DNA of 9,893 nt, taken from positions 1 through 9,893 of the forward strand of contig JAFAZU010000212.1 in NCBI GenBank assembly GCA_019239585.1, given 5' to 3'. Origin of the DNA: Acidobacteriaceae bacterium (lineage in GTDB: Bacteria; Acidobacteriota; Terriglobia; Bryobacterales; Bryobacteraceae). Positions within the stretch are counted from its first letter, which is position 1. Each line of letters opens with the position of its first letter. The translations under genes and the position numbers were made by a program. Shown here piece after piece: positions 1 to 7,363 of the stretch. The notes below the pieces were generated by a model, which saw nothing but the letters and a program-made list of their open reading frames with translations, was not told the origin of the DNA and did not search any database.

Positions 1-1722
1 TTGAAGCGGGCGAGCGAAGCGGCGCGGTCGTTGGGGCGGCAGGGCTCCATTCGGCTGGAAGTGGAGGGCATTTCAGCGCCGAGCGGTTACGAACGGCCCA
101 TCCCGGTTTTGAATGCGCATCAGGAGGAGGCGTTCCGAGCTATCGAAAGCGCAGTAAGCGCTTCCCAATTCCAGGCGTTTCTCTTGCAGGGCGTTACGGG
201 GTCCGGCAAAACGGAAGTTTATCTACGGAGCATCGAAGCAACCTTAACTTTGGGCCGGAACGCCTTGCTATTAGTGCCGGAAATTGCTTTGACGCCTGCA
301 ATGGCGGGACAGTTCTTCCAGCGGTTCGGCAAACAAGTGGCTATCTTGCACTCGGCGTTCGGCAATGCGGAACGGGCGGACCAGTGGCGGCGGATTCGAA
401 ACGGTCAGGCCCGGGTTGTGGTGGGCACGCGCTCCGGGGTGTTTGCGCCGGTGCAGAAACTGGGACTGGTCATCATCGACGAGGAGCATGACGGCAGCTA
501 CAAGCAGGGGGAAAATCCCCGCTATCATGGTCGTGACGTAGCGTTGATGCGCGCCAAAGAGGCAGGAGCAGTAGCCGTACTAGGCTCGGCTACCCCGAGC
601 ATGGAAAGCCGTTACAACGCCGATCACGGAAAATATCAGTTTTTGCGTTTGCCGGAACGCATTGCACGGCGGCCCATGCCGGAAGTAGATATTGTCGATA
701 TGCGCGCGGAGTTTCTGGAAACGAAGCAATCCGGCACATTTTCACGAAAACTCATGGAGTGTATGAAAGAGCGGCTCGAAAAAAAGGAGCAGACTATGCT
801 GCTGCTGAATCGGCGCGGATTTTCGAGCTTTGTGATGTGCCGCGCCTGCGGAGAGCGCCTGCAATGTCCCAACTGTTCCGTGGTTCTGACGCATCACCGC
901 CGGGACCGGCGAATGCTGTGTCATTACTGCAACTACGCCCAAAAAATTCCCAGTCAGTGTCCGAGCTGCGAAAGCGATTACATTCAGTTCCTCGGTACAG
1001 GTTCGGAGCGGGTAGAGGATGAACTGCACCAGCACCTTCCAACAGCACGGATTGCCCGGTTGGACCGGGATAGCGCGAGCGGCAAAGGCGCTTACGAGCA
1101 TATCCTTGGCGCGTTCCGGAATGGCAACGCCGACATTCTAGTGGGAACGCAGATGATCGCCAAGGGTCATGATATTCCAAATGTGACCCTGGTGGGCGTG
1201 GTGCTGGCGGATATTGGATTGAGCATGCCGGATTTTCGAGCGGCGGAGCGAAGTTTTCAACTGCTCACGCAAGCGGCAGGGCGTTCCGGGCGGGGAGACA
1301 TGCCGGGGCGCGTGATTGTTCAGACTTTGAATCCCGATCATTACGCGATCCGGCTGGCGGCGGAACAGAACTATGAGGGTTTTTATGGGAAGGAGCTGGA
1401 ATTTCGCAAGTGGCTGCGATACCCGCCCTATGCGGCGTGCGCGAACGTGCTGGTGAGGGCTTCGCAACAGGAAGAAGCGATGCGGATGTCCACGGAGCTT
1501 GGATATGTGCTGACTCCGCCGCCGCAAGGTTTGCGCGTGCTAGGACCAGCGGAGGCTCCAGTCCTTCGACTGAAGAATGAGTTCCGTTATCAGATCCTGT
1601 TGAAAGCGGCGGGACGCGGCATTCTAAGGGAAGTACTCAAAAATGTTCGCGAGTTCGCGGACAGCCGAAAATGGAATGCGACGGCACTGGTAATCGATGT
1701 TGACCCGATCAGCTTGATGTGA
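1..1722 (+). CDS. priA: Primosomal replication-restart helicase PriA (5'-truncated by window edge)
   Basis: PriA is the SF2 DNA helicase that recognises abandoned replication forks and reloads the replisome. The 573 visible residues hold the whole helicase core: Walker A GVTGSGKT (residues 64-71), DEEH box (160-163), GSATPS (195-200), and the C-terminal helicase lobe with GTGSERVED, VGTQMIAKGHD and QAAGRSGR (424-431). Inserted in the second lobe is the PriA-specific zinc region with eight cysteines (residues 280, 283, 289, 292, 307, 310, 320, 323) in four CxxC pairs. PriA is usually about 700-830 aa, so the N-terminal 3'-DNA-end-binding domain lies left of the window. The TTG at base 1 is just the window edge, not a start. 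The frame stays open to a TGA that ends 31 bp before tRNA-His. Identification is secure; no inactivating change is seen. Confidence 0.97.
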   Translation: MKRASEAARSLGRQGSIRLEVEGISAPSGYERPIPVLNAHQEEAFRAIESAVSASQFQAFLLQGVTGSGKTEVYLRSIEATLTLGRNALLLVPEIALTPAMAGQFFQRFGKQVAILHSAFGNAERADQWRRIRNGQARVVVGTRSGVFAPVQKLGLVIIDEEHDGSYKQGENPRYHGRDVALMRAKEAGAVAVLGSATPSMESRYNADHGKYQFLRLPERIARRPMPEVDIVDMRAEFLETKQSGTFSRKLMECMKERLEKKEQTMLLLNRRGFSSFVMCRACGERLQCPNCSVVLTHHRRDRRMLCHYCNYAQKIPSQCPSCESDYIQFLGTGSERVEDELHQHLPTARIARLDRDSASGKGAYEHILGAFRNGNADILVGTQMIAKGHDIPNVTLVGVVLADIGLSMPDFRAAERSFQLLTQAAGRSGRGDMPGRVIVQTLNPDHYAIRLAAEQNYEGFYGKELEFRKWLRYPPYAACANVLVRASQQEEAMRMSTELGYVLTPPPQGLRVLGPAEAPVLRLKNEFRYQILLKAAGRGILREVLKNVREFADSRKWNATALVIDVDPISLM

Positions 1723-1753
1723 ATCAGTGTTAAACTGACAGTTAGCTCAGTAC

Positions 1754-1831
1754 GGCGGCTATAGCTCAGCTGGTAGTAGCGCCAGATTGTGGTTCTGGAT
1801 GTCGTGGGTTCGAATCCCACTAGCCGCCCCA
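1754..1831 (+). tRNA. tRNA-His (anticodon GTG)
   Basis: A full cloverleaf can be folded by eye. The acceptor stem GCGGCTA (1755-1761) pairs with TAGCCGC (1821-1827). The extra G-1 (1754) lies opposite discriminator C73 (1828), the hallmark of tRNA-His, and CCA is encoded (1829-1831). The anticodon stem CCAGA/TCTGG encloses TTGTGGT with GTG at 1789-1791. The T-arm is GTGGG-TTCGAAT-CCCAC. The gene is 78 nt rather than the 77 of E. coli tRNA-His, because the D-arm reads GGTAGTAGC where GGTAGAGC is usual. That gives one extra base and a C13xT22 mismatch, leaving a 3-bp D stem. It lies 31 bp after priA and is followed by AT-rich sequence with T runs but no separate hairpin terminator. Confidence 0.96.
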
Positions 1832-1975
1832 ATTTAAGCCTTTTATTTTTAGTAACTTACTTTAATTTTAGCCCAGCTTTTTGTGGTACAAATTTGGTAC
1901 AGAGTTTTTGGACCACTGCCAGATACTTGCAAGAGAAAGACTTAGCTTTCGAGTGGTCGGTGGCGTTTCCACCCG
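1832..1975. other. AT-rich junction between tRNA-His and an IS remnant, no gene
   Basis: No convincing gene is seen. The first ~75 bases are strikingly A+T-rich compared with the flanking genes, with T-rich stretches such as CTTTTATTTTTAG. A heptamer TGGTACA is directly repeated at 1884-1890 and 1895-1901, and the first copy lies within a small inverted repeat TTTGT-GGT-ACAAA. Short open frames here translate to nothing recognisable. Position directly behind a tRNA 3' end and next to transposase debris suggests an old integration or insertion scar, but no integrase reading frame and no second copy of the tRNA 3' end are visible in the window. Confidence 0.4.
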
Positions 1976-2280
1976 CTACACGGTGACTTTGTCGTGCAGA
2001 TCGCCGAAGCAGCGCTCGACGGGATTAGCACGAAGACAATAAGTAGGCAGAAACAGCAGTTGAAGCGGGGATGTTGTTCTAGCCAGCGCCGGACGGCCGT
2101 GGCTTTGTGGATTTTGTAGTTATCAGCCACAACGTAGATCCAGTCAAAGCGCCGGGCTAGATAAGCACAGTCCAGCAGGTCCAACAAATCCAAAAACAGT
2201 TCTGTCATCTTGCGAAACCAAACGCAGTGATGCACCTGACCCGTACATACAGCTAGGGCACGCCAAGATCGTAGACCGAA
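1976..2280 (-). pseudogene. IS630-family transposase fragment, frameshifted
   Basis: This is the C-terminal half of a DDE_3 (IS630-type) transposase. Read from 2280, the frame gives WRALAVCTGQVHHCVWFRK, then VVADNYKIHKATAVRRWLE and QHPRF. The ADNYKIHK segment carries the second catalytic Asp. At about 2061-2064 the frame is lost. A shift that behaves like one deleted base restores QLLFLPTYCLRANPVERCF and GDLHDKVT, which includes the third catalytic residue in ANPVER. Homology then stops at a TAG (1976-1978). The N-terminal half with the first catalytic Asp is missing upstream of a TGA at 2281-2283. I see no terminal inverted repeats or TA target duplication, so this is a decayed remnant rather than an element. 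Family assignment rests on motif recognition only. Confidence 0.82.
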
Positions 2281-2400
2281 TCAGGACCCGCAGTTAGTCA
2301 ACGCGGAGTACGTTTACCAGATGGTACCTAGGAATGGAAGCTGTGTAGTCCCCACTTACCCCGGTTTCGTAGGTTTCCCCGAGCTCTATGCTCTCCTCAT

Positions 2401-3873
2401 TCAACGTCTCTGGGCATGATAGAGAGCCACAGATCGCCCGCCGTACTGCACCATCGCGGCTGGATTGGCAAACGCCAGGCGTTTCCACTCCGCCGAGTGC
2501 CGATCGATGGGCGCAAAATCACTCCACACCGCAATCCAGTCGAGTTTCGGAGGCATCTTCGGGAACGCCGCCAGCTGTTCCCAACGAAGATGAGTATGGA
2601 TCAGGGTCCGCTGGTAATCGAGCGGTGAGGTGTCCACCCTCTCCAGTTCCCTTCGCGCCTCACGAAGTCCTGCTCGGCCGCCGAGCTCGTAGGCTTTCGC
2701 CAAGTACATCTTGACGGATGGAGGGGCAATCGGGCGGGCAAGTACGAGGACGTACTCTCGCGATCCCATGTTGTGATCGAGGTACTGCGCCAGTTCATAG
2801 CCGAGGCGAATTTCGGGTCTTGCCGTCTCGTGCTGGACGAAGCGGAACGCGCCGTAACTTCCCAGGGCGACACTTAACAGCGCGAGCCCCACATGGAGCC
2901 GTGTCCGCCGACGCAATGCGAAGGCGGCCAGAAGCGTCACGGTAGTGATTGGAATATGCGCTTCTCGCGAGGAGATGTAGCGCTCTGGATCGGGAGTATC
3001 GCCGTGGGCTGAAAAGAGAAGAGCAATCGAAAACAGCAGAAGAAAAGCTCCGCCTAACAGAAAGCGCCGGTTACACCATGGGCGAAAACGAATCACCAGG
3101 GCCATTCCCCAAAGAGCCAAGACCAGGGTCGGGATTGTGGTCTCTTTGGCCGTGATCCAGCTGATGTAGAGCAGCCGCTGCAGCCTCCAGAACGTAATAG
3201 AATGATCGAGAACGAACGACCCCGAGGACGCCAAGCCATGGTGGAACACTATCCAACTCAGCGGAACCCAGCCGAATAGGAGCACCGATTTGGTCCATGC
3301 AGCCGGTCGGAAGCCTTGTTCCTGTGCATAGGCAAAGGCCAGAACCGGGGCAGCCGCCCAAGCCTCATAGCGTGTGAGACAAGCCAATCCTAAGCAGAGA
3401 CTGGCCGGTATCCAGCGCTGTTCCCATACGAACCGGAAGGCAAACAGTAATCCTGCCAGCATGAGGATCTCCTGGTAAGGGACCGTCGAGACAGCCACGA
3501 GGAAGGGATTCGTGGCGAACAGCAGAGCACCCCAGAAAGCGGCTGTCGAGTCCAGAAATTTCGTGGCCAGCAAGTAGAACCCTACGGCCGCGAGGGCCGC
3601 GATCACGGACATGAAGAGCCGGACCGGAGTCACCCCTGCCGACGCTCGTCCTAGTAGATAGATGCAAAGTTGCAGAAGGGGCAATTGGTGGGATAGCAAA
3701 ATCTGGCGACGGTTGACTAAACGGGCCATGCTATCGCCTCCGAATACAATCGGAAAAGTAAAAATTAGCCAAAGGTGGACCGCCACGCTGATACCCGCAA
3801 TGACTGCAATCCGCCCATGGATGCCAGACAGGACGGCGTCGGGCCTTGTCGACCTTTGCTGTTCCGAGTTCAT
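2401..3873 (-). CDS. GT39/GT-C-like integral membrane glycosyltransferase
   Basis: A 490-aa multispanning membrane protein of the GT39/ArnT/PMT-like type, enzymes that move sugars from polyprenyl-phosphate donors to lipid or protein acceptors on the outer face of the inner membrane. The N-terminus has one hydrophobic helix (about residues 22-43), then an external loop with GGDSMARL. Its Asp sits where GT-C enzymes keep the catalytic acid. Many further hydrophobic helices follow up to about residue 345, with a TRYEAW motif near 167-172 and PDPERYISSREAH near 294-306. The last ~140 residues are soluble and charged. Acceptor and sugar cannot be deduced. I chose ATG at 3873; an in-frame GTG at 3897 would add 8 residues and has a weak AGAAG upstream, while neither start has a strong Shine-Dalgarno. 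The gene begins 12-36 bp after the TraR/DksA stop, so co-transcription is likely. Confidence 0.75.
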   Translation of the reverse strand: MNSEQQRSTRPDAVLSGIHGRIAVIAGISVAVHLWLIFTFPIVFGGDSMARLVNRRQILLSHQLPLLQLCIYLLGRASAGVTPVRLFMSVIAALAAVGFYLLATKFLDSTAAFWGALLFATNPFLVAVSTVPYQEILMLAGLLFAFRFVWEQRWIPASLCLGLACLTRYEAWAAAPVLAFAYAQEQGFRPAAWTKSVLLFGWVPLSWIVFHHGLASSGSFVLDHSITFWRLQRLLYISWITAKETTIPTLVLALWGMALVIRFRPWCNRRFLLGGAFLLLFSIALLFSAHGDTPDPERYISSREAHIPITTVTLLAAFALRRRTRLHVGLALLSVALGSYGAFRFVQHETARPEIRLGYELAQYLDHNMGSREYVLVLARPIAPPSVKMYLAKAYELGGRAGLREARRELERVDTSPLDYQRTLIHTHLRWEQLAAFPKMPPKLDWIAVWSDFAPIDRHSAEWKRLAFANPAAMVQYGGRSVALYHAQRR

Positions 3874-3909
3874 GGTTTTAGATTCGCCCGAGCTCACAGA
3901 GATTGTCTT

Positions 3910-4284
3910 CTAAGCCGCCAAATCATCCATGTCGGCGCGACCTTTCGGCCGAGTGCGATCCAGTTGCTCCTGACAAGTGATGCAATAAGCGGCCCAAGGG
4001 ACAGCTCGCAACCGTTTCTCGGGAATTATCTCTTCACAACCTAAACACATGCCATAGGTTCCTTCCGAGAGGCGTGCCATGGCGGCGATCACTTCCTTCA
4101 GGAGGTTTGATTCACGGTTGATATTGCTGATGGCGACTTCACGATTTACGATCTGCTGCCTTCTGTCAAGTTCGTCGGCCGATACCTCGATCAGAATCTC
4201 CTCCCGTTGGAAGCTGCTAGCTTCGAGTTCCCGGCGTTTTGCTACAAGGACCTGCCGAACGGCAGCTAAATTTACTTCGATCAT
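3910..4284 (-). CDS. TraR/DksA-family C4 zinc-finger transcription regulator
   Basis: A 124-aa protein of the TraR/DksA class, which bind the RNA polymerase secondary channel and adjust promoter output, often with ppGpp. The order is a helical N-terminal hairpin rich in charged residues (EVSADELDRRQQIVNREVAI in the middle), then the zinc finger CLGC-x17-CITC near residues 80-104 with the family signature EKRLRAVPWAAYC, then a short acidic tail. The frame is open to 4428, but the start at 4284 is clearly right: AGAAGGAG lies 5 bases upstream of this ATG, and the 48 upstream codons have no family-like sequence. It is shorter than E. coli DksA (151 aa). Whether it has DksA-like tip chemistry cannot be judged by eye. 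It probably has its own promoter in the 178 bp behind the di-haem gene. Confidence 0.9.
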   Translation of the reverse strand: MIEVNLAAVRQVLVAKRRELEASSFQREEILIEVSADELDRRQQIVNREVAISNINRESNLLKEVIAAMARLSEGTYGMCLGCEEIIPEKRLRAVPWAAYCITCQEQLDRTRPKGRADMDDLAA

Positions 4285-4462
4285 TTTTACTCCTTCTGGA
4301 ATGGCGCCTTTAGCCGACGCTGCCCGTTCGCTTCTTGCTGAATTGTTAGGGCTGAGACCAGCCGTCCCGATGTGGTCGAGGTGTATTAGAATAAGCGAGA
4401 GTTGCACTCTTGCACTGGTGTTTACCAAAAGTCACTCGAGTTTTACATAAGGACGTGGCGCA
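4285..4462 (-). promoter_or_regulatory. Leader/promoter region of the TraR/DksA gene with an imperfect palindrome
   Basis: This gap holds no gene. It carries the strong ribosome-binding site AGAAGGAG (about 4290-4297, minus strand) of the TraR/DksA gene. A 19-bp imperfect palindrome GCGAGAGT-TGC-ACTCTTGC lies at 4395-4413, and a perfect 8-bp palindrome ACTCGAGT nearby at 4434-4441. On the minus strand TATTCT just downstream of the 19-bp palindrome could be a -10 box, but no matching -35 is visible, so no promoter is claimed. The palindrome could be an operator or a small hairpin. No U-tract terminator for the upstream di-haem gene was found. Confidence 0.35.
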
Positions 4463-5761
4463 TCACAGTGATTTCAGGAACGTGATTAATTGCTGCTGCT
4501 GCTCGGGAGCCAGTTGGTTGAAGCGGCTCGTGACACCCTGGGCTTCGCCCCCATGGCGCTGAATCGCATCGGTCAAAGTGAGGGATGCATTGTCATGCAT
4601 GAAACGAGATTTGATGTGCAAACCCCATAAAGGGACCGTGCGCAATTTGTTCGCTGTGTCCGGCGGTCCGCCTTGCACAATGCCATCCCCGGTTCCCACG
4701 TCGTGCAAGAGAAAATCACCATACGGATGAATGATTCTATTTCCTAACGCTTCCGGTACGGTATAAGCGCCGCCGTTGATCACGGCTCCCGGACGATCCG
4801 TAGTCAGAGTTTCCACATGACAGATATTGCAGCCAATTGCCTTAAACAGGTACTGTCCGGCGAGCCCATCCGATGTGGCCGCCAACGCCGTGTCGCGGGG
4901 TGGTACTTGAGTTCCGCGAATGAATTGCGCGAAATGGTCGATATCCGCCATGCCTAAATGGTCGGGCGTGTCTTCGGGGTCGGAGGTCACTTTGCAAACC
5001 GATGTAACGTCTGTAGGCTTCAGGCGGCTCGTCACTCCCATTTCATTCAGATAGGCATCGGCGGAAAACGAAAGGATCGTCGGATCCTGGTCCTTCCAAC
5101 CGAACTTGCCGACTCCCGTGTGTCCCGGCGCTTCCAGAATTGGAACTTGAACCGCTTCCCCGTGAATCATTCCATGGCTCCCTGCCGGTTGGTTGGCCGC
5201 AATCGCCAGAAAGGTTCTGTCATCGACGGCCTCGACAAAGCCGTCCCCCAGGGTGTTGAGTACGGCGCGAAATGTACGTATATCTTCTGAATCCGGTACA
5301 TGCTCTTGTGCCTGCGGGCAGAGGGAACGGTCGTTGATAATGGAACGTCCCGTAATCGTGTTTGCTCCTCCATTGATCAAAATGGTGGGATTGACGAAGT
5401 TGCCATTTGCGTCCCGATGACCGGCTCGAACTTCTGTCACCTGGCTCGCGGCTCCGGTAACGCCGTTCTGATGGCATTCCGCACAGGAGGTCGCGTTAAA
5501 CACAGGACCAAGCCCGGTGCTCGCATCATGCCGGCGTTCAAATTGTGCCTGATCGAGAGCAAACGTGTCGCCGGGCGGCTCCGCGATACCATTGCTCACG
5601 CTTTGTGTGCCGGGATTGCCGATCAATTCTCCGTTTGGGCCCACCGCCTGGCCCAGCGTCGGAGTGGTAAAGCCGGCCGGGGCTTCGGTCACAGCTTGTT
5701 GGCCGATGACGGCAACGGTGGCTCCTATGAAAAGGAATAGGGTGATCTTCCGATATCTCAT
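4463..5761 (-). CDS. Di-haem c-type oxidoreductase, DHOR/DUF1111 (MauG/CCP-like)
   Basis: A secreted c-type cytochrome with two covalent haem sites, related to bacterial cytochrome c peroxidase and MauG. Such proteins use peroxide or other oxidants and pass electrons in the periplasm; the substrate here is unknown. After a Sec-type signal (RYRK then a hydrophobic stretch, cleavage probably near residue 20-30), haem motif CAECH is at about residues 93-97 and CNICH at 311-315. The C-terminal family block is RTVPLWGLHIKSRFMHDN followed by AIQRHGGEA. At 432 aa it is of normal length. I start at ATG 5761 because AGGAG lies 9 bases upstream; an ATG at 5770 directly abuts that AGGAG and would add three residues. 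It is last in the redox operon, starting 65 bp after the ferritin-like gene. The nearby Tat system would not be needed, because haem c is attached after Sec export. Confidence 0.9.
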   Translation of the reverse strand: MRYRKITLFLFIGATVAVIGQQAVTEAPAGFTTPTLGQAVGPNGELIGNPGTQSVSNGIAEPPGDTFALDQAQFERRHDASTGLGPVFNATSCAECHQNGVTGAASQVTEVRAGHRDANGNFVNPTILINGGANTITGRSIINDRSLCPQAQEHVPDSEDIRTFRAVLNTLGDGFVEAVDDRTFLAIAANQPAGSHGMIHGEAVQVPILEAPGHTGVGKFGWKDQDPTILSFSADAYLNEMGVTSRLKPTDVTSVCKVTSDPEDTPDHLGMADIDHFAQFIRGTQVPPRDTALAATSDGLAGQYLFKAIGCNICHVETLTTDRPGAVINGGAYTVPEALGNRIIHPYGDFLLHDVGTGDGIVQGGPPDTANKLRTVPLWGLHIKSRFMHDNASLTLTDAIQRHGGEAQGVTSRFNQLAPEQQQQLITFLKSL

Positions 5762-5826
5762 GACTATCATCTCCTGGCACTCCCTGCGGGAAGGCTCGTT
5801 CTTGTTCTCGAAGCCAGCTTCGTACC

Positions 5827-7095
5827 TTAGCTGCCCAGAGCGCGCTGCGCTTCGTCTGCGGCCGCAGCAAGTCCCAGCACGGTTTGGAAAAATCGTGGGT
5901 CCTTTTGACCGAGGAACAGATTATCGGCGATGAAAGCCTGAATCGTCGTCACAGCGCCTCCGTTCCGCGCCAAAGTAGGCCGAATAATGGAAACGGGAGG
6001 CAGGTCTTTGCTGAGGAATGTGACTGGCTCGGGCAAGATCAGGTTTGTCTGGAACATCTGACTCCCGGCTGCTTGGTCGGAAGTGGAAAGATTCGCATTA
6101 TGCTGATTCACCGGGTTATTGAAATCCGGAAAGGTGAGTCCGGTTTCGGGATCTGTCAGGCCATTCGGACCGGCAAGCGGCTGAGCAATGGCATTGCCGC
6201 CCTTATCGTGCCAAAGCGAGAAATGATCGATCTCGACCCCACCAATGCTTAACAGGATTCGCAGTACTTCCAAGCTGGTAGCCTTGAGGGCCAGGATCGG
6301 ATAGAGACTCGAACCACCCTGCTCGATGAAGGCAAAATGCAGTCCTGCCGTGTTGGCGATTGCCTGCATGCGGCGGGCCTTGGGGTCGGTGATGGGCAGT
6401 GATTGTAGCAACGGCACGAGAGCGTTCGGGTCGGTGTCGTTGTCACTGATCGGAATGGCGGGCTGGTTCTTGATATTCAATAATTGGGGGAACTGAGCGC
6501 CCAAATCAGGGTTGTTCGTGCTGCGGTATCGAAAATACCAGCTCGTGTCTACGTTGAGCGCCTGCAAATTCGTAATGCGGCCGAGATTCTGATTGGCGCC
6601 TGTCGCCTTACTGGGCGGCAGAGTTTGAAAGGCTTTCAAGTTGACCGGCTCTTCCCCTTTCGACTCGAGATAGGCATTCAGGAACGCCGCATGGCTGATC
6701 TCGTCGTCGGTGTTGTCAGAGATGTACTGCGGCATGTCGCTGTCGAGGTTTGACAGGGCCGCGACGTAAGACGGGTTGCCCGGGTTCGGGTTGTCGTTGT
6801 GGTCGACCGCTCCTCCCAGTTCGTTATATTGTTGCCAGAGATCCGCCTCAATAAGTTCGATAGCAGCTGCGAGCCGCAGGAGCGCCGCATCGCCCCGGGT
6901 GAGCGGTCGATTATCGCGGTCGGGATCCTGTTCCGCCGCGAAGAGCGCGGCTGTCGGCAGGGCTGCGGCGGCGGCACCGAGGCCGTGCAGAAAAGCACGT
7001 CGTCTGACGACACGACCCCACGTTGATGCTAGCGCGCCTTGGACGATGGGCTTCGTCTCTGATGACGGATGGACAGAAGGAAGTTTTTCTTTCAT
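5827..7095 (-). CDS. Tat-exported ferritin-like diiron protein
   Basis: A 422-aa protein with a twin-arginine leader: VVRRRAFLHGLG (arginines at residues 31-33), then an Ala-rich hydrophobic segment ending around ALFA (about 54). The mature part shows a ferritin-fold pattern of four metal-ligand positions: E80 in IELIEADLWQQY, E132-x2-H135 in DDEISHAAF, E258 in HFAFIEQGG and E288-x2-H291 in GVEIDHF. These are the expected E, ExxH, E, ExxH ligands of a diiron site. A long segment (about 150-240) separates the helix pairs, and a ~120-residue tail follows, so it is much longer than storage ferritins and resembles the exported Ferritin_2-type group of unknown function. Tat export suits a protein whose metal centre is loaded in the cytoplasm. 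ATG 7095 has AGGAG 7 bases upstream. Neighbours are tatA (69 bp upstream) and the di-haem gene. Confidence 0.85.
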   Translation of the reverse strand: MKEKLPSVHPSSETKPIVQGALASTWGRVVRRRAFLHGLGAAAAALPTAALFAAEQDPDRDNRPLTRGDAALLRLAAAIELIEADLWQQYNELGGAVDHNDNPNPGNPSYVAALSNLDSDMPQYISDNTDDEISHAAFLNAYLESKGEEPVNLKAFQTLPPSKATGANQNLGRITNLQALNVDTSWYFRYRSTNNPDLGAQFPQLLNIKNQPAIPISDNDTDPNALVPLLQSLPITDPKARRMQAIANTAGLHFAFIEQGGSSLYPILALKATSLEVLRILLSIGGVEIDHFSLWHDKGGNAIAQPLAGPNGLTDPETGLTFPDFNNPVNQHNANLSTSDQAAGSQMFQTNLILPEPVTFLSKDLPPVSIIRPTLARNGGAVTTIQAFIADNLFLGQKDPRFFQTVLGLAAAADEAQRALGS

Positions 7096-7164
7096 ATTTA
7101 AGCTCCTATTTCGTTTGGTTGTTAATCTGTGACAAGTTAGTGTTGAAGTTCTTTTTAGAGCGCG

Positions 7165-7347
7165 TCAGTTCTTCTCATCGATTTCCGGCGCGACCGATGG
7201 ATCTGTCAACTTGATGCCCTCTCTGAAGCTGCGGATACCCTGAGCCAATCCTTTGCCCAGCTCCGGCAGTTTTTTCGGTCCGAACACCAGCAGGGCAGCA
7301 AGAAGAATGAGCAGCAAGTGGCTCGGTTGCAGTAAACCTTCGATCAT
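7165..7347 (-). CDS. tatA: Sec-independent protein translocase subunit TatA/E
   Basis: A 60-aa TatA-class subunit, the pore-forming or membrane-weakening component that lets folded twin-arginine proteins cross the inner membrane. It has a short N-terminal segment, one hydrophobic helix (PSHLLLILLAALLVFG), the hinge FGPKKLPELGKGL that is diagnostic of TatA/B, and a short amphipathic helix RSFREGIK with an acidic tail. It is shorter than E. coli TatA (89 aa) but normal for compact homologues. Shine-Dalgarno AGGAG lies 7 bases upstream of the ATG. It begins 16 bp after the phosphoesterase stop and precedes the ferritin-like gene, so both its neighbours are predicted Tat cargo. No tatC or tatB is in the window, so it must work with components encoded elsewhere. 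Confidence 0.95.
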   Translation of the reverse strand: MIEGLLQPSHLLLILLAALLVFGPKKLPELGKGLAQGIRSFREGIKLTDPSVAPEIDEKN

Positions 7348-7363
7348 CAGTTTGCTCCTTTCC

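Noticed and set aside
742..1527. Several long reverse-strand open frames across priA
   Set aside because: They lie opposite conserved PriA motifs, have no recognisable domains, and reflect low stop frequency on the complement of a G+C-rich gene.
1884..1901. TGGTACA direct repeat as attachment site or iteron
   Set aside because: Only two 7-bp copies with no associated integrase or replication gene.
2281..2400. Possible small gene or terminator behind the glycosyltransferase
   Set aside because: The open frame at 2294-2488 overlaps the glycosyltransferase end and is unrecognisable; only a 4-bp stem near 2380-2392 is present, with no T run.
4285..4428. N-terminal extension of the TraR/DksA frame to 4428
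   Set aside because: The extra 48 residues are not family-like, and a strong AGAAGGAG precedes the internal ATG at 4284.
5856..5867. Perfect palindrome CTGCGGCCGCAG
   Set aside because: It falls in the Ala-rich C-terminal codons of the ferritin-like gene and is explained by GCN/CTG codon use.
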